A DNA stretch of 64,000 nt. Source: Frigoribacterium endophyticum (lineage in GTDB: Bacteria > Actinomycetota > Actinomycetes > Actinomycetales > Microbacteriaceae). A program made the translations under genes and the position numbers. Shown in pieces: positions 16,360 to 24,514 of the stretch (the stretch's first letter is position 1; the number at the start of each line of letters is the position of its first letter). Under the pieces are notes generated by a model that was not told the origin of the DNA, ran no database searches, and was given only the letters and a program-made list of their open reading frames with translations. The stretch spans positions 1 to 64,000 of the forward strand of contig NZ_JAAOYV010000001.1 in assembly GCF_011759585.1 (NCBI RefSeq). Direction: 5' to 3'.

Positions 16360-17415
16360 TCAGTGGGCGTGACCGTGCCCCGGCCGCCCCGTCGCGTCGT
16401 CCCAGGTCGGGAAGGGGTCGACCAGGTCGCGCCACGAGGCCGGGTCGGCGAGCAGCTCGGCGTCCGTGAGGAGGCACTCGTCGAGCGCGCGACGGACGAG
16501 CCCGGCGTCGAGGTCGAGCCCGAAGAAGGCGAGCTGCTGGCCGTGCGGCGACTCCGGGTGCCACGACGGCCGTGACGTCGGGTCGAGGCTGAGCATCTGG
16601 CCGACGCTCGACCAGGAGCCGACCCGGTCGGCCCGGGTCGCGAACTGGGTGAAGCCCCGTGACCGGAGCACGGTGCCGGCCGGCCCGGGGGTGAACGTCT
16701 GCTCCAGCGCGACGGCCAGGCGCTCGGGGTGGAAGGGCCGCTCGTCGCGGTAGACCACCGTCGACACGGGGTCGCCCTCGACGACGTCGGGGGCGTCGTC
16801 GGAGAGGGCCCGCATCCAGCCCGCGGAGCCCGCGAGGGCCGAGGCGCGGCCCGGGGTGGGCAGGCAGCCCGCCGTCAGCGACGTGATCGGCAGCACCGTC
16901 GCGGTCGGGGCCAGCACCCCGAGCAGGGCCGCGAGGAGGCGGTGCTCGCGCTCCGTCACCGCGCCCACGTCGGTCAGCACGACGAGCGTCGCATGCTCGA
17001 CGAGCTCGATGACGTGCTCGGCCGCCGCGAAGCGGTCGTCGGTGCCGCGCAGCACGAGGTCGGCGAGGTCGTCGGCGCTGACCACGCACGCCACGTGCTG
17101 CAGCAGCGACGCCCCGTCGGGGCGGCCGAGGTCGTGGTCGAGCAGCGAGCCGAGCAGCAGCGCCGTCGAGCGGGTCGGGGTGCCGGGGCGCAGCCGGACG
17201 GTCACGTCCACGGGCTCGCCGCTCCGGGCGAGGTCGAGCACGGCACGGTGGACCTCGTCGGCGGCGTCGTGCACGTCGGGCCCCGGGGCCAGCCGGTGGC
17301 TGTCGGGGCGGGCGAGCGTGTCGGCGACGTGCTGCAGGGCCGCCTCCTCCTGCCCGGCCACGAGGGTGACCCCCCGGTGTCGTGGGAGGCGCGGGCTCGG
17401 CAGGTCGTGTCTCAT
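16360..17415 (-). CDS. CobW/COG0523-like protein with degenerate GTPase motifs
   Basis: 351 residues. The C-terminal CobW domain is well preserved (SRGFTQFATRADRVGSW, FFGLDLDAG, DPFPTWD) and the tail ends in GHGHAH, suited to zinc binding. The N-terminal GTPase half has lost its hallmarks: where Walker A should be there is GVTLVAGQEEAAL without GKT/GKS, the GCxCC metal motif is reduced to GCLPT (183-187), and the NKxD motif reads LTDV. So it is probably not a working GTPase. It starts at ATG 17415 with TAGAGT six bases upstream (leaderless). It is divergent from L36 across a Zur-like site, which indicates zinc-starvation control. Confidence 0.85.
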   Translation of the reverse strand: MRHDLPSPRLPRHRGVTLVAGQEEAALQHVADTLARPDSHRLAPGPDVHDAADEVHRAVLDLARSGEPVDVTVRLRPGTPTRSTALLLGSLLDHDLGRPDGASLLQHVACVVSADDLADLVLRGTDDRFAAAEHVIELVEHATLVVLTDVGAVTEREHRLLAALLGVLAPTATVLPITSLTAGCLPTPGRASALAGSAGWMRALSDDAPDVVEGDPVSTVVYRDERPFHPERLAVALEQTFTPGPAGTVLRSRGFTQFATRADRVGSWSSVGQMLSLDPTSRPSWHPESPHGQQLAFFGLDLDAGLVRRALDECLLTDAELLADPASWRDLVDPFPTWDDATGRPGHGHAH

Positions 17416-17429
17416 GCGGCTACTCTAGA

Positions 17430-17444
17430 TGAAAACCGTTCTCA
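17430..17444. promoter_or_regulatory. Zur-like operator in a divergent promoter
   Basis: TGAAAACCGTTCTCA is a 7-1-7 dyad with one mismatched pair, close to actinobacterial Zur boxes (TGAAAATGATTTTCA type). It sits immediately upstream of the -10 hexamer of the CobW-like gene and 18 bases before the L36 start, so one bound repressor could silence both. Confidence 0.75.
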
Positions 17445-17461
17445 ACAATAAGGAGGCACCC

Positions 17462-17584
17462 ATGAAGGTCCGCAACTCGCTCAAGGCGCTGAAGCTCGTC
17501 CCCGGCTCGCAGGTGGTGCGCCGGCGCGGTCGCGTCTACGTCATCAACAAGGCGAACCCGCGCTGGAACACGCGCCAGGGCTGA
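17462..17584 (+). CDS. rpmJ: 50S ribosomal protein L36, zinc-free form
   Basis: 40 residues, starting [11 protein letters not shown] and ending NPRWNTRQG, the C-minus L36 paralogue that lacks the zinc-binding Cys/His residues of the normal form. The ATG at 17462 has GGAGG six bases upstream. In actinobacteria such paralogues replace the zinc-containing proteins during zinc starvation and release zinc. The Zur-like site directly upstream and the CobW-like neighbour support this role. A second, zinc-binding L36 would be expected elsewhere in the genome. Confidence 0.93.
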   Translation: MKVRNSLKALKLVPGSQVVRRRGRVYVINKANPRWNTRQG

Positions 17585-17656
17585 CGCCGCCGCCGGTCGT
17601 CGTCGGTCACGGGTCGCAGTGTCTCGCTGTCGGTGCTGGTTCTCATCATCGATTGG

Positions 17657-17680
17657 ATGAACGCATTGCAATTCGTGCAT
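17657..17680. promoter_or_regulatory. 24-bp near-palindromic operator upstream of the His-rich gene
   Basis: The site reads ATG-A-ACG-C-ATTGCAAT-T-CGT-G-CAT: a dyad with 10 of 12 base pairs matched, centred on ATTGCAAT (17665-17672). Its local AT content is much higher than the surroundings. It lies 54 bases before the His-rich gene and upstream of the ArsR gene, so a metal-responsive repressor is the likely ligand. Confidence 0.7.
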
Positions 17681-17734
17681 GTGTTGTGGTGGACTCGTCC
17701 TGCCCGCTTGACCCGCCCCTCCGGAAGGACCGCC

Positions 17735-17890
17735 ATGACCGACACCGAGACCCACGCCGAGCACACCGTCACCGAGCACCAGCACGGCACCGACTGCGGC
17801 CACGAGACCGTCACGCACGACGACCACGTCGACTACGTGCACGGCGACCACAAGCACGCTCAGCACGGCGACCACTACGACGAGCACTGA
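17735..17890 (+). CDS. Small histidine-rich metal-binding protein
   Basis: 51 residues, of which 13 are histidine and about 14 aspartate or glutamate, plus a single cysteine (Cys21) in TDCGHE. The second half has the repeating form HVDYVHGDHKHAQHGDHYDEH split by Gly and Ala, seen in small His-rich proteins of many actinobacteria. There is no signal peptide or membrane segment, so a cytosolic zinc or nickel buffer or chaperone is the likely role. I chose the ATG at 17735 after GGAAGGAC; the open frame runs further upstream through the operator and promoter. A strong terminator follows at 17901. Confidence 0.82.
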   Translation: MTDTETHAEHTVTEHQHGTDCGHETVTHDDHVDYVHGDHKHAQHGDHYDEH

Positions 17891-17900
17891 TCGTCGCGAC

Positions 17901-17930
17901 CGAGGGCCCCGCTCATCAGCGGGGCCCTCG
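17901..17930 (+). terminator. Strong terminator after the His-rich gene
   Basis: A perfect 13-bp stem, CGAGGGCCCCGCT with AGCGGGGCCCTCG, and the 4-base loop CATC, eleven bases after the stop codon. Confidence 0.85.
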
Positions 17931-17985
17931 GTGCGCCCGGCACCGCGGCCGCGCGCGTCGCATGCGCCACGGCTAATGTGTCTCC

Positions 17986-18279
17986 ATGTCCACCGAGGGC
18001 CTCGAGGCCGCCGCCGAGCTCTTCAAGGCGCTGTCGTCGTCGTCCCGCCTGCGCCTGCTCCGCCTCCTCGGCGAGGGCGAGGCGGGGGTCTCCGCCCTCG
18101 TCGAGGCGTCCGGGCTGTCACAGCCCCTCGTCTCGCAGCACCTGCGCACCCTGCGAGCTGCGGGCCTCGTCCAGGTCGACCGCGTCGGGCGCGAGGCGAT
18201 CTACTCGGTCGCCGACCTGCACGTCTCGCACATCGTCGACGACGCCGTGGCGCACGCGGGCGAACAGCCCGGCGCCTGA
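17986..18279 (+). CDS. ArsR/SmtB-family metalloregulator
   Basis: 97 residues, a single winged-helix domain. The recognition segment reads SGLSQPLVSQHLRTLRAAGLV, followed by the wing VGREAIYSV and a C-terminal helix with DLHVSHIVDDAVAH, whose Asp and His residues match the alpha-5 zinc-site pattern of SmtB/CzrA-type sensors. The canonical ELCVC arsenic motif is absent. The ATG at 17986 has TAATGT exactly six bases upstream, a clear leaderless start. It follows the His-rich gene and is the best candidate to bind the 24-bp dyad at 17657, de-repressing in metal excess. Confidence 0.88.
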   Translation: MSTEGLEAAAELFKALSSSSRLRLLRLLGEGEAGVSALVEASGLSQPLVSQHLRTLRAAGLVQVDRVGREAIYSVADLHVSHIVDDAVAHAGEQPGA

Positions 18280-18318
18280 CGCGCGCCCTCTGACGCCCGG
18301 TGCGGGCGCCCGGCCGCC

Positions 18319-19482
18319 CTACGCCAGCTCGGCGAGCAGCGCCACGACGAACTCGCTGCGCTCGACCATGCCGTCGAGGCTGATCCACTCGTGGCGCGCG
18401 TGGGCGCCGCCGCCCACCCCGCCGACCCCGTCGAGCACGGCGGCGCCGAGCGCGGCTGCGAAGTTGCCGTCGCTGGCCCCGCCGACCGACACCTCGCGCA
18501 GCTCGAAGCCCAGCTGCTCGGCGACCGCGGCGGCTCGCTCGTAGAGCGCGCCCGTCGCCGCCGACCGCTCCATCACGGGGCGGTTCCAGCCGCCGGTGAC
18601 CTCCACCCGGGCGAGCGGGTCGTGCGGGGCGAGCGACGCGAACAGCCGCTCGACGCGGGCGGCCTCGTCGGCTCGGGTGACCCGCACGTCGACCATGGCG
18701 CGGGCGTGCCCGGCCCGGACGTTCGTCCGCGTGCCGCCCTGCACGATGCCGACGTTGAGCGAGGTGCCGGCCTCGACGTCGGCCTCGCCGTGCAGCTGCA
18801 GCACGAGACGGGCCATCTCGTCGATGGCGCTCGCCCCGCCGCGCGGGTGGAGCCCGGCGTGCACCTCGACGCCGAACGTCTCGACCTCGTAGATGCCGAC
18901 GCCCTTGCGGGCGGTCTTGACCGCGCCCTCGGCGGCGGACTCGAAGACCAGCACCGCGCCTCCCCGGCTCACCTCGGCCTCGATCACGGGGCGCGACGCG
19001 ATGCTGCCGACCTCCTCGTCGCCGGTCAGCACGATGCGCACGCCGGGCCGCGGCAGGCCGAGCGCGTCAGAGACGGCCAGGGAGTGCCCGAGCTGCACCA
19101 GCCCGGACTTCATGTCGAAGACGCCGGGCCCGGTCATGCGGTCGCCGTCGATCTGCACGGGCCACTCGGCGAGCGTGCCCTCGGCCCAGACCGTGTCGTA
19201 GTGGCAGAGCGCGGTGACCCACTCGGCCGAGCCGGTCGGCGACGGGTGCTCGAGCGTGACGGCGTCGCCGTAGCCCTCCACGACGCTCACCCGGCGGGCG
19301 GCGGCGGGGCCGGCCGTCCGCTCGAGCCACGCCTCGATCCAGGCGAGCCCCGCGGCGAGCAGGTCGACGTCGTCGGACGGGGTCTCGAGCGACGCGTAGG
19401 CCACGAGGTCGGCGATCATCGCCTCGCGGCGGGCGGCGACCGCCTCGCGCAGGGCGGTCGTGTCGGTCTCGGTGAGGGTCAC
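18319..19482 (-). CDS. M20-family metallopeptidase (glutamate carboxypeptidase-like)
   Basis: 387 residues. The di-zinc site motifs are present: CHYDTVW, GPGVFDMKSG and LTGDEEVGS, and the lid/dimerisation domain follows (about 185-295, with GVEVHAG). This is the CPG2-like branch that removes C-terminal amino acids or deacylates N-acyl amino acids. The start is a GTG at 19482 with GGAG eight bases upstream; the longer open frame upstream has no protein character. It is divergent from sbcD, and the shared upstream region contains a 68-bp palindrome (family A). Confidence 0.88.
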   Translation of the reverse strand: MTLTETDTTALREAVAARREAMIADLVAYASLETPSDDVDLLAAGLAWIEAWLERTAGPAAARRVSVVEGYGDAVTLEHPSPTGSAEWVTALCHYDTVWAEGTLAEWPVQIDGDRMTGPGVFDMKSGLVQLGHSLAVSDALGLPRPGVRIVLTGDEEVGSIASRPVIEAEVSRGGAVLVFESAAEGAVKTARKGVGIYEVETFGVEVHAGLHPRGGASAIDEMARLVLQLHGEADVEAGTSLNVGIVQGGTRTNVRAGHARAMVDVRVTRADEAARVERLFASLAPHDPLARVEVTGGWNRPVMERSAATGALYERAAAVAEQLGFELREVSVGGASDGNFAAALGAAVLDGVGGVGGGAHARHEWISLDGMVERSEFVVALLAELA

Positions 19483-19777
19483 GGGGGTCTCCGGGGGCGT
19501 CTCGGTCGGTGCGGGCGGCGCGGGCTCCGACCATGTTCCTCCCTCCCGGGGCCGACGGGCGACGAGGAGGCGCGGTGCCGGCCCCGCAGGGAGGGCCCGA
19601 CCGCGGGTCGGCTCGTCACGACGGTGCGGCGGGTCCGCGTCCTCGGCGGCGGGCCGGCGCCGGCCCGCCGCCGAGGACGGCGACCCGCCGCACCTCGGGT
19701 GTCGGTCGGCGTCGATACAGTGACGACCGTCCGGCAGCACCGCCGGCGCCACGACCACCGCGAGCGAGAGGGGCCCC
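19483..19777. other. Divergent intergenic region carrying a 68-bp palindrome
   Basis: 295 bases between the M20 peptidase and sbcD starts. It holds repeat A1 (19625-19692), one copy of GGAGGCGCGG (19566-19575) and, near sbcD, GATACAGT, which may be the sbcD -10 region. No small gene is apparent. Confidence 0.55.
19625..19692. repeat. Dispersed palindrome family A, copy 1
   Basis: A 68-bp near-perfect palindrome (about 32 of 34 positions pair). The outer arms read TGCGGCGGGTC and GACCCGCCGCA; the centre is GCCGGCGCCGGC. Three further copies of the same length lie at 39557, 39742 and 51543. Confidence 0.85.
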
Positions 19778-20956
19778 GTGCGCATCCTGCACACGAGCGA
19801 CTGGCACCTGGGGCGGACCCTGCACGGCGTCGACCTCCTCGAGCACCAGGCCGCCTTCGTCGACCACCTGGTCGACCTCGTGGCCGAGCGCGCGGTCGAC
19901 GTGGTCGTGGTGGCGGGCGACGTGTACGACCGGGCCGTGCCCTCGGTGCCCAGCGTGCGCCTCCTCGGCTCGGCCCTGCGACGGCTGAGCGAGCTCGCCG
20001 TCGTCGTCGTGACGCCGGGCAACCACGACTCCGCCGCGCGGCTGGGCTTCGCCGCCGAGCTGATGCGGCCTGGCCTGCACGTGCTGGCCGCGGTCGACCG
20101 GCTCGACGAGCCGGTCGTCGTCGACGACGCGCACGGGCCCGTGGCCTTCTACGGGCTGCCCTACCTCGACCCCGACACCGTGCGGCACGCCCTCGCGCCC
20201 GACGGCGCCGACGAGCCCCTCGCGCGCTCGCACGAGGCCGTCGTCGGCGCCGCGCTCGACCGGGTCAGGGCCGACCTGGCGACGAGGCCCGGCACCCGCT
20301 CGGTCGTCGTCGCGCACGCCTTCGTCGCGGGCGGGGCGGTCGTCGAGCGGAGCGAGAGCGAGCGCGACATCCGCGTCGGCGGGGTCGACGTGGTGCCCTC
20401 GGCGGTCTTCGACGGCGTCGACTACGTCGCACTCGGTCACCTGCACGGCGCCCAGCGCGTGGGCGCCGCCGCCGGGTCGCATCCGGTGCTGCGCTACTCG
20501 GGCTCGCCCCTGGCGTTCTCGTTCGGCGAGGTCGGGCACGTGAAGTCGACCGCCGTCGTCGACCTCGCCGCCGACGGCACGGTCGAGGTCGAGCTCGTCG
20601 CCGCACCCGTGCCGCGTCGCCTGGCCGAGGTGACCGACACCCTCGAGCACCTGCTCGACGGCCGCCACGACGACCTCGTCGACGCCTGGCTGCGCGTCAG
20701 CGTCACCGACCCCGTGCACCCCGACCACCTGTGGGCGCGCGTCCGGGAGAGGTTCCCGCACGCGCTCGCCGTGCTGCACACGCCCGTCGGCGCCGTCGAC
20801 TCGCCCCGGCTGCGCGTGGTGACGGCCGAGACCGACCCCGTCGAGGTCGCGGCCGACTTCGTCGCGTTCGCCTCGGGGGCCCCGGCCAGCGACGCCGAGC
20901 TCGCCGTCGTGCGGGCGGCGTACGAGGCCGCGAGGGCGAGCGAGGGCAGCGAGTGA
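19778..20956 (+). CDS. sbcD: Exonuclease SbcD (Mre11-like nuclease subunit)
   Basis: 392 residues. Calcineurin-type metallophosphoesterase motifs run in order: ILHTSDWHLG (residues 3-12), VVVAGDVYD, TPGNHDS and the late GHLHG, followed by an SbcD C-terminal domain. With SbcC it forms the SbcCD complex, which cuts hairpins and processes DNA ends. It begins with GTG at 19778 behind GAGAGGGG. The stop overlaps the sbcC start (GTGA). A hairpin-cutting nuclease next to long palindromic repeats is notable but may be coincidence. Confidence 0.93.
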   Translation: MRILHTSDWHLGRTLHGVDLLEHQAAFVDHLVDLVAERAVDVVVVAGDVYDRAVPSVPSVRLLGSALRRLSELAVVVVTPGNHDSAARLGFAAELMRPGLHVLAAVDRLDEPVVVDDAHGPVAFYGLPYLDPDTVRHALAPDGADEPLARSHEAVVGAALDRVRADLATRPGTRSVVVAHAFVAGGAVVERSESERDIRVGGVDVVPSAVFDGVDYVALGHLHGAQRVGAAAGSHPVLRYSGSPLAFSFGEVGHVKSTAVVDLAADGTVEVELVAAPVPRRLAEVTDTLEHLLDGRHDDLVDAWLRVSVTDPVHPDHLWARVRERFPHALAVLHTPVGAVDSPRLRVVTAETDPVEVAADFVAFASGAPASDAELAVVRAAYEAARASEGSE

Positions 20957-23900
20957 TCCTGCACCGGCTGACCCTGCGCGCCCTCGGCCCCTACGCCGGC
21001 GAGCACTCGATCGACTTCGCCGCGCTCGGCGCCTCGGGCACCTTCCTGCTCGAGGGGCCGACCGGGGCCGGCAAGTCGACCGTCATCGACGCGATCGTCT
21101 TCGCCCTCTACGGGCAGCTCGCCGGCGAGGGCGCCAGCCGCGACCGCCTCCGCAGCCACCACGCCGCGGCGCACGTCGAGCCGTTCGCCGAGCTCGTGTT
21201 CGAGACGGCGGCGGGCGTGCACCGCATCCGCCGGAGCCCGGCGTGGCAGCGGCCGAAGAGCCGGGGCACCGGCACGACGCCCGCGAACGCGACGGCCACG
21301 CTCGTCCGCCTGACCTCGCCCGACGCCGTCGACGGCGAGGTGGTCTCGACCAGCACGCAGGAGGTCGGGCACGAGATCGGCCGGGTGCTCGGCCTGACCC
21401 GTCAGCAGTTCGTGCAGACGGTCGTGCTGCCCCAGGGCGAGTTCGCGGCGTTCCTCCGCTCGTCGGGGGAGGACCGCCGGCGCATGCTGCAGTCCCTCTT
21501 CGGCACCGAGATCTACGAGCTGACGACGGCCCGGCTGGCCGAGGGGCGGCGCACGGCCCACGCGGCCGTCGCCGAGGCCGACCGGGGCGTCGAGCTCGCG
21601 GTCGCCCGGCTGCGCGAGGCGGTCGGGGTCGACGACGACCCGGTCGTCGGAGCCGCGCTGGAGGCGGCGCTCGCCGGGCAGGCCGCCCCGGTCGTGGCGG
21701 GCGGCGGGAGCGACTCGGGCGCTCAGCCCGCCGAGGGTGGCGAGGGCGCGGCGGGCGCCGAGGGCCTCGTCGCCACCGTCGATGACGTCCTCGCCGGGCT
21801 CGTCAGCGAGTCCGACGCGGCCGCCGACCGGCGGGGCACGGCCCGGTTGGCGCACGACGACGCGCGGCGTCGCCTCGACGAGCAGCGCCGTCTGCGCGAG
21901 GCTCTCGACCTCCGCGCCGACCTGCAGGCCCGGAGCGCCCGCCTGACGGAGGCGGCGGTCGCGGTCGACGAGGCCCGGTCGCGCCTCGAGGCCGCGGGCC
22001 GGGCCGACACGGTGACCGGGGCGGCTCGGGGCCTCCGGGCGGCGCAGGGTGTGCTCGCCGAGTCGGGAGCGACGCTGGTCGACGCGCGGCAGGCGGCGAC
22101 GGAGGTCGACCCGGAGCTGGAGACCGTGCCCGGGCTGGTGCTCGTCACGGGGCCGTCGACGCCGACCGACGGCATCGACGGCATCGGCGGCACCGCCGGC
22201 CTCGACAGCTCTGGGGGCTCCCCCGATCTGCCGGAGGTGACCGCCGCCGTCGCGGCCCACCGCGACGACCTGCGCTCCGACCTCGCCGTGCTCGGCCGGG
22301 TCGCCGCCGTCGAGCGGGGGCTGCCCGGTCGTCGTGCCGAGCTGCTCGACGCGGGCCGAGCGCTCGAGCAGGTCGACGTCGACCTCTCGACGCTCGACGC
22401 CGAGCTCGTCGAGCTCCCCGTCGCGAGGGTCGCCCTGGTGGCCGCTCGTGAGGGCGCCCGGCAGTCGGCCGACGACGAGCCCGCCGCCGTTCGCCGGGTC
22501 GCCGACGCCCGGGCGGCGCTCGCCGCCGTGCTCGCGACGGACGCCCTGCGGGAGGAGGCGACACGGCTCGACGAGCTCCTCGCCGACCGGTCGACGGAGG
22601 CGCTGGCCGCGGTCGACCTCGAGGCCGGGCTCCGTCGTCGGCAGATCACCGGCACGGCCGGCCAGCTCGCGCTCTCGCTCGAGGCCGGAGAGCCGTGCCC
22701 GGTCTGCGGGTCCATCGAGCACCCGGCCCCGGCCACCCCGACCGACGACCACCCGACCGACGACGACGTCGAGGCCGCCGCCCTCTCCGCCCGCGCCGCG
22801 GGCCAGCGGCAGCGCGACGCGGCCGCCGCCGCGGCCGCCGCCCGTGCCCGTCTCGAGGTCGCCGTGGCGGGGCTCGGCGACCTCGACGAGGCCGGGGCCC
22901 GGGAGGCCGTCGCCGAGGCGGAGCAGGCGCTCGCCCGCGCCCGTGCCGCCGTGGCCTCCGCCCGGGCCGCGGAGCGGGCGCTCGACGACCACGACCGTGA
23001 GGCGGAGGCACTGCGCACCCGGGCCGAGACGACCCGCACGCTCCGAGCGACCCGTGCCGAGCGGCTCGAGGGCGATCGACGCCGGCTCGCCGACGACGAG
23101 GCGCTCGTCGCCGAGGCCGTCGCCGGAGCAGGAGCCGGAGCCGAGGGGCGTGCCGACGGGAACGCCGACGGCCACGCCGAGCGCCCGACCGGCACCGTCG
23201 CCGACCGCGTCGACCTCCTCACCCGTCGCGCCGACCTCGCGGATCGTCTCGTCTCCGCCCTCCGGGCGGCCGAGGTCGCCCGGGTCGCGCACGACCAGCG
23301 TCGCGTCGAGCTCGCCGAGGCGCTGGCCGCCTCGGGCTTCGCGACGGCCGACGCCGCCGCCGCGGCGGTCCTGCCCGGCCCGGAGCGCGACTCCCTCGGT
23401 CGTCGCGTCGCGGGGCACGACGCCGAGCTGGCCGTCGTCGGCGCGGGCCTGGCCGACCCGTCCATCGCCGCCCTCACCGGTGAGGAGGAGGTCGACGTCC
23501 CGGCCGCGGAGGGGGCTCTCGGCGTCGCCGAGGTGGACCTCGCTGCGGCCACCGACGCGGCCGGGCGGTCCGCCGACCGGGCCCGACGCGCGACCGAGGC
23601 GCTCGCCGCGCTCCGACGTGCCGAGGCCGCGGGCGAGTCCGTCGCCGAGGAGGCGCGGGCCGTCGTGCGGATGGCCGACCTCACGAGCGCCACCGGCACC
23701 GTCAACGTGCGCGGGGTGACGCTCGGCACGTACGTGCTCCTCCGTCGGTTCGACGACGTCGTCGCGGCCGCGAACGCCCGGCTGCGGGTGATGTCGAGCG
23801 GTCGCTACGTGCTCGAGGCCTCGGAGGAGCGCGAGCAGGGCTCCCGCTCCCGGCGCACGGGCCTCGCGCTCGCCATTCGCGACGCGTCGACCGACACGAC

Positions 23901-24213
23901 CCGCGACCCCGCGAGCTTCTCGGGCGGCGAGACCTTCTACGCCTCGCTGAGCCTCGCGCTCGGGCTCGCCGACGTCGTCCAGGCGGAGGCGGGCGGCCTC
24001 GAGCTCGGCACGCTCTTCGTCGACGAGGGGTTCGGCTCGCTCGACCCCGAGACTCTCGACGCCGTGATGACCGAGCTCGGCCGCCTCTCCGACTCCGGCC
24101 GGGTGATCGGCATCGTGAGCCACGTCGACGAGCTCAAGCAGCGCATCGCCGACCGCATCGAGGTGCGACGCCTGCCCGACGGCTCGTCGACGCTGCGCTC
24201 CACGGTCGGCTGA
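20953..24213 (+). CDS. sbcC: Exonuclease SbcC (Rad50-like ATPase subunit)
   Basis: 1086 residues. It has an SMC/Rad50 layout: N-terminal ATPase half with Walker A GPTGAGKST (Lys41), long charged coiled coils, a zinc-hook CPVC (582-585) in the centre, and the C-terminal half with the ABC signature FSGGETFYASLSLALGLADV and Walker B LFVDEGFGSLD. The GTG start at 20953 overlaps the sbcD stop by 4 bases. The length is normal for actinobacteria. The coiled-coil regions are extremely alanine-, glutamate- and arginine-rich, which also creates long shadow frames on the other strand. Confidence 0.94.
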   Translation: MILHRLTLRALGPYAGEHSIDFAALGASGTFLLEGPTGAGKSTVIDAIVFALYGQLAGEGASRDRLRSHHAAAHVEPFAELVFETAAGVHRIRRSPAWQRPKSRGTGTTPANATATLVRLTSPDAVDGEVVSTSTQEVGHEIGRVLGLTRQQFVQTVVLPQGEFAAFLRSSGEDRRRMLQSLFGTEIYELTTARLAEGRRTAHAAVAEADRGVELAVARLREAVGVDDDPVVGAALEAALAGQAAPVVAGGGSDSGAQPAEGGEGAAGAEGLVATVDDVLAGLVSESDAAADRRGTARLAHDDARRRLDEQRRLREALDLRADLQARSARLTEAAVAVDEARSRLEAAGRADTVTGAARGLRAAQGVLAESGATLVDARQAATEVDPELETVPGLVLVTGPSTPTDGIDGIGGTAGLDSSGGSPDLPEVTAAVAAHRDDLRSDLAVLGRVAAVERGLPGRRAELLDAGRALEQVDVDLSTLDAELVELPVARVALVAAREGARQSADDEPAAVRRVADARAALAAVLATDALREEATRLDELLADRSTEALAAVDLEAGLRRRQITGTAGQLALSLEAGEPCPVCGSIEHPAPATPTDDHPTDDDVEAAALSARAAGQRQRDAAAAAAAARARLEVAVAGLGDLDEAGAREAVAEAEQALARARAAVASARAAERALDDHDREAEALRTRAETTRTLRATRAERLEGDRRRLADDEALVAEAVAGAGAGAEGRADGNADGHAERPTGTVADRVDLLTRRADLADRLVSALRAAEVARVAHDQRRVELAEALAASGFATADAAAAAVLPGPERDSLGRRVAGHDAELAVVGAGLADPSIAALTGEEEVDVPAAEGALGVAEVDLAAATDAAGRSADRARRATEALAALRRAEAAGESVAEEARAVVRMADLTSATGTVNVRGVTLGTYVLLRRFDDVVAAANARLRVMSSGRYVLEASEEREQGSRSRRTGLALAIRDASTDTTRDPASFSGGETFYASLSLALGLADVVQAEAGGLELGTLFVDEGFGSLDPETLDAVMTELGRLSDSGRVIGIVSHVDELKQRIADRIEVRRLPDGSSTLRSTVG

Positions 24214-24269
24214 CCGCGCCACCCGCTCCGCGCCTCCCGCCTGTCTCCGCCCGCTGGCCGACCTCGCTC

Positions 24270-24333
24270 GGCGAGTGGTCGCGAACTGCTGCTCCCGCGC
24301 CGAGTGAGGAGCACATCGCGACCATTCGACGCC
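24270..24333. repeat. Dispersed palindrome family B, copy 1
   Basis: A 64-bp unit beginning GGCGAGTGGTCGCGA and ending TCGCGACCATTCGACGCC. The arms are imperfectly complementary. It stands directly before copy 2 with a 20-base spacer. Confidence 0.75.
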
Positions 24334-24353
24334 GTCAGCCAGCGACGGCGTTC

Positions 24354-24417
24354 GGCGAGTGGTCGCGAACTGCTGCTCCCGGCCGCCGCGGAGCGCAGTT
24401 CGTGACCACTCGGCGCC
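24354..24417. repeat. Dispersed palindrome family B, copy 2
   Basis: A 64-bp unit with arms CGAGTGGTC-G-CGAACTGC and GCAGTTCG-T-GACCACTCG, nearly perfect. It is the same length and has the same start as copy 1; related units lie at 53983 and 54079. Confidence 0.8.
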
Positions 24418-24439
24418 AGCCCACGCCGTCCCCCACGAG

Positions 24440-24495
24440 CGACGGGCCGCGACCCCGCCACGACCACGGGGGTCGGGAGGGGGCGCGGCCCGTCG
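24440..24495 (-). terminator. Terminator hairpin after the DUF6458 gene
   Basis: Perfect 12-bp arms CGACGGGCCGCG (24440-24451) and CGCGGCCCGTCG (24484-24495), with inner GACCCC/GGGGTC pairing. It lies just beyond the DUF6458 stop on the reverse strand. Confidence 0.65.
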
Positions 24496-24514
24496 AGGGG
24501 TCGTGCGGGGTCGA

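Larger units (their letters stand above)
24214..24514. other. Intergenic region with paired palindromes and a terminator
   Basis: About 300 bases between the sbcC stop and the DUF6458 stop. It holds two copies of palindrome family B (24270-24333 and 24354-24417), one CCGCGCCTCC word (24228-24237) and a hairpin at 24440-24495. No gene is seen. Confidence 0.6.

Noticed and set aside
17633-17734. An upstream extension of the His-rich protein by 34 residues.
   Set aside because: It runs through the 24-bp dyad and promoter, has no ribosome site and lacks the composition of the rest; the start at 17735 follows GGAAGGAC.
19625-19692. Family A palindromes as ordinary rho-independent terminators.
   Set aside because: Copy 1 lies between two divergent gene starts where no transcript ends, copies lack T-runs, and length and arms are shared between unrelated loci.
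20494-24222. A 1242-codon open frame on the reverse strand across sbcD/sbcC.
   Set aside because: It is the shadow of sbcDC: high GC at third positions removes stop codons on the other strand, and the translation is Arg/Gly/Ala/Asp-rich without any family motif.
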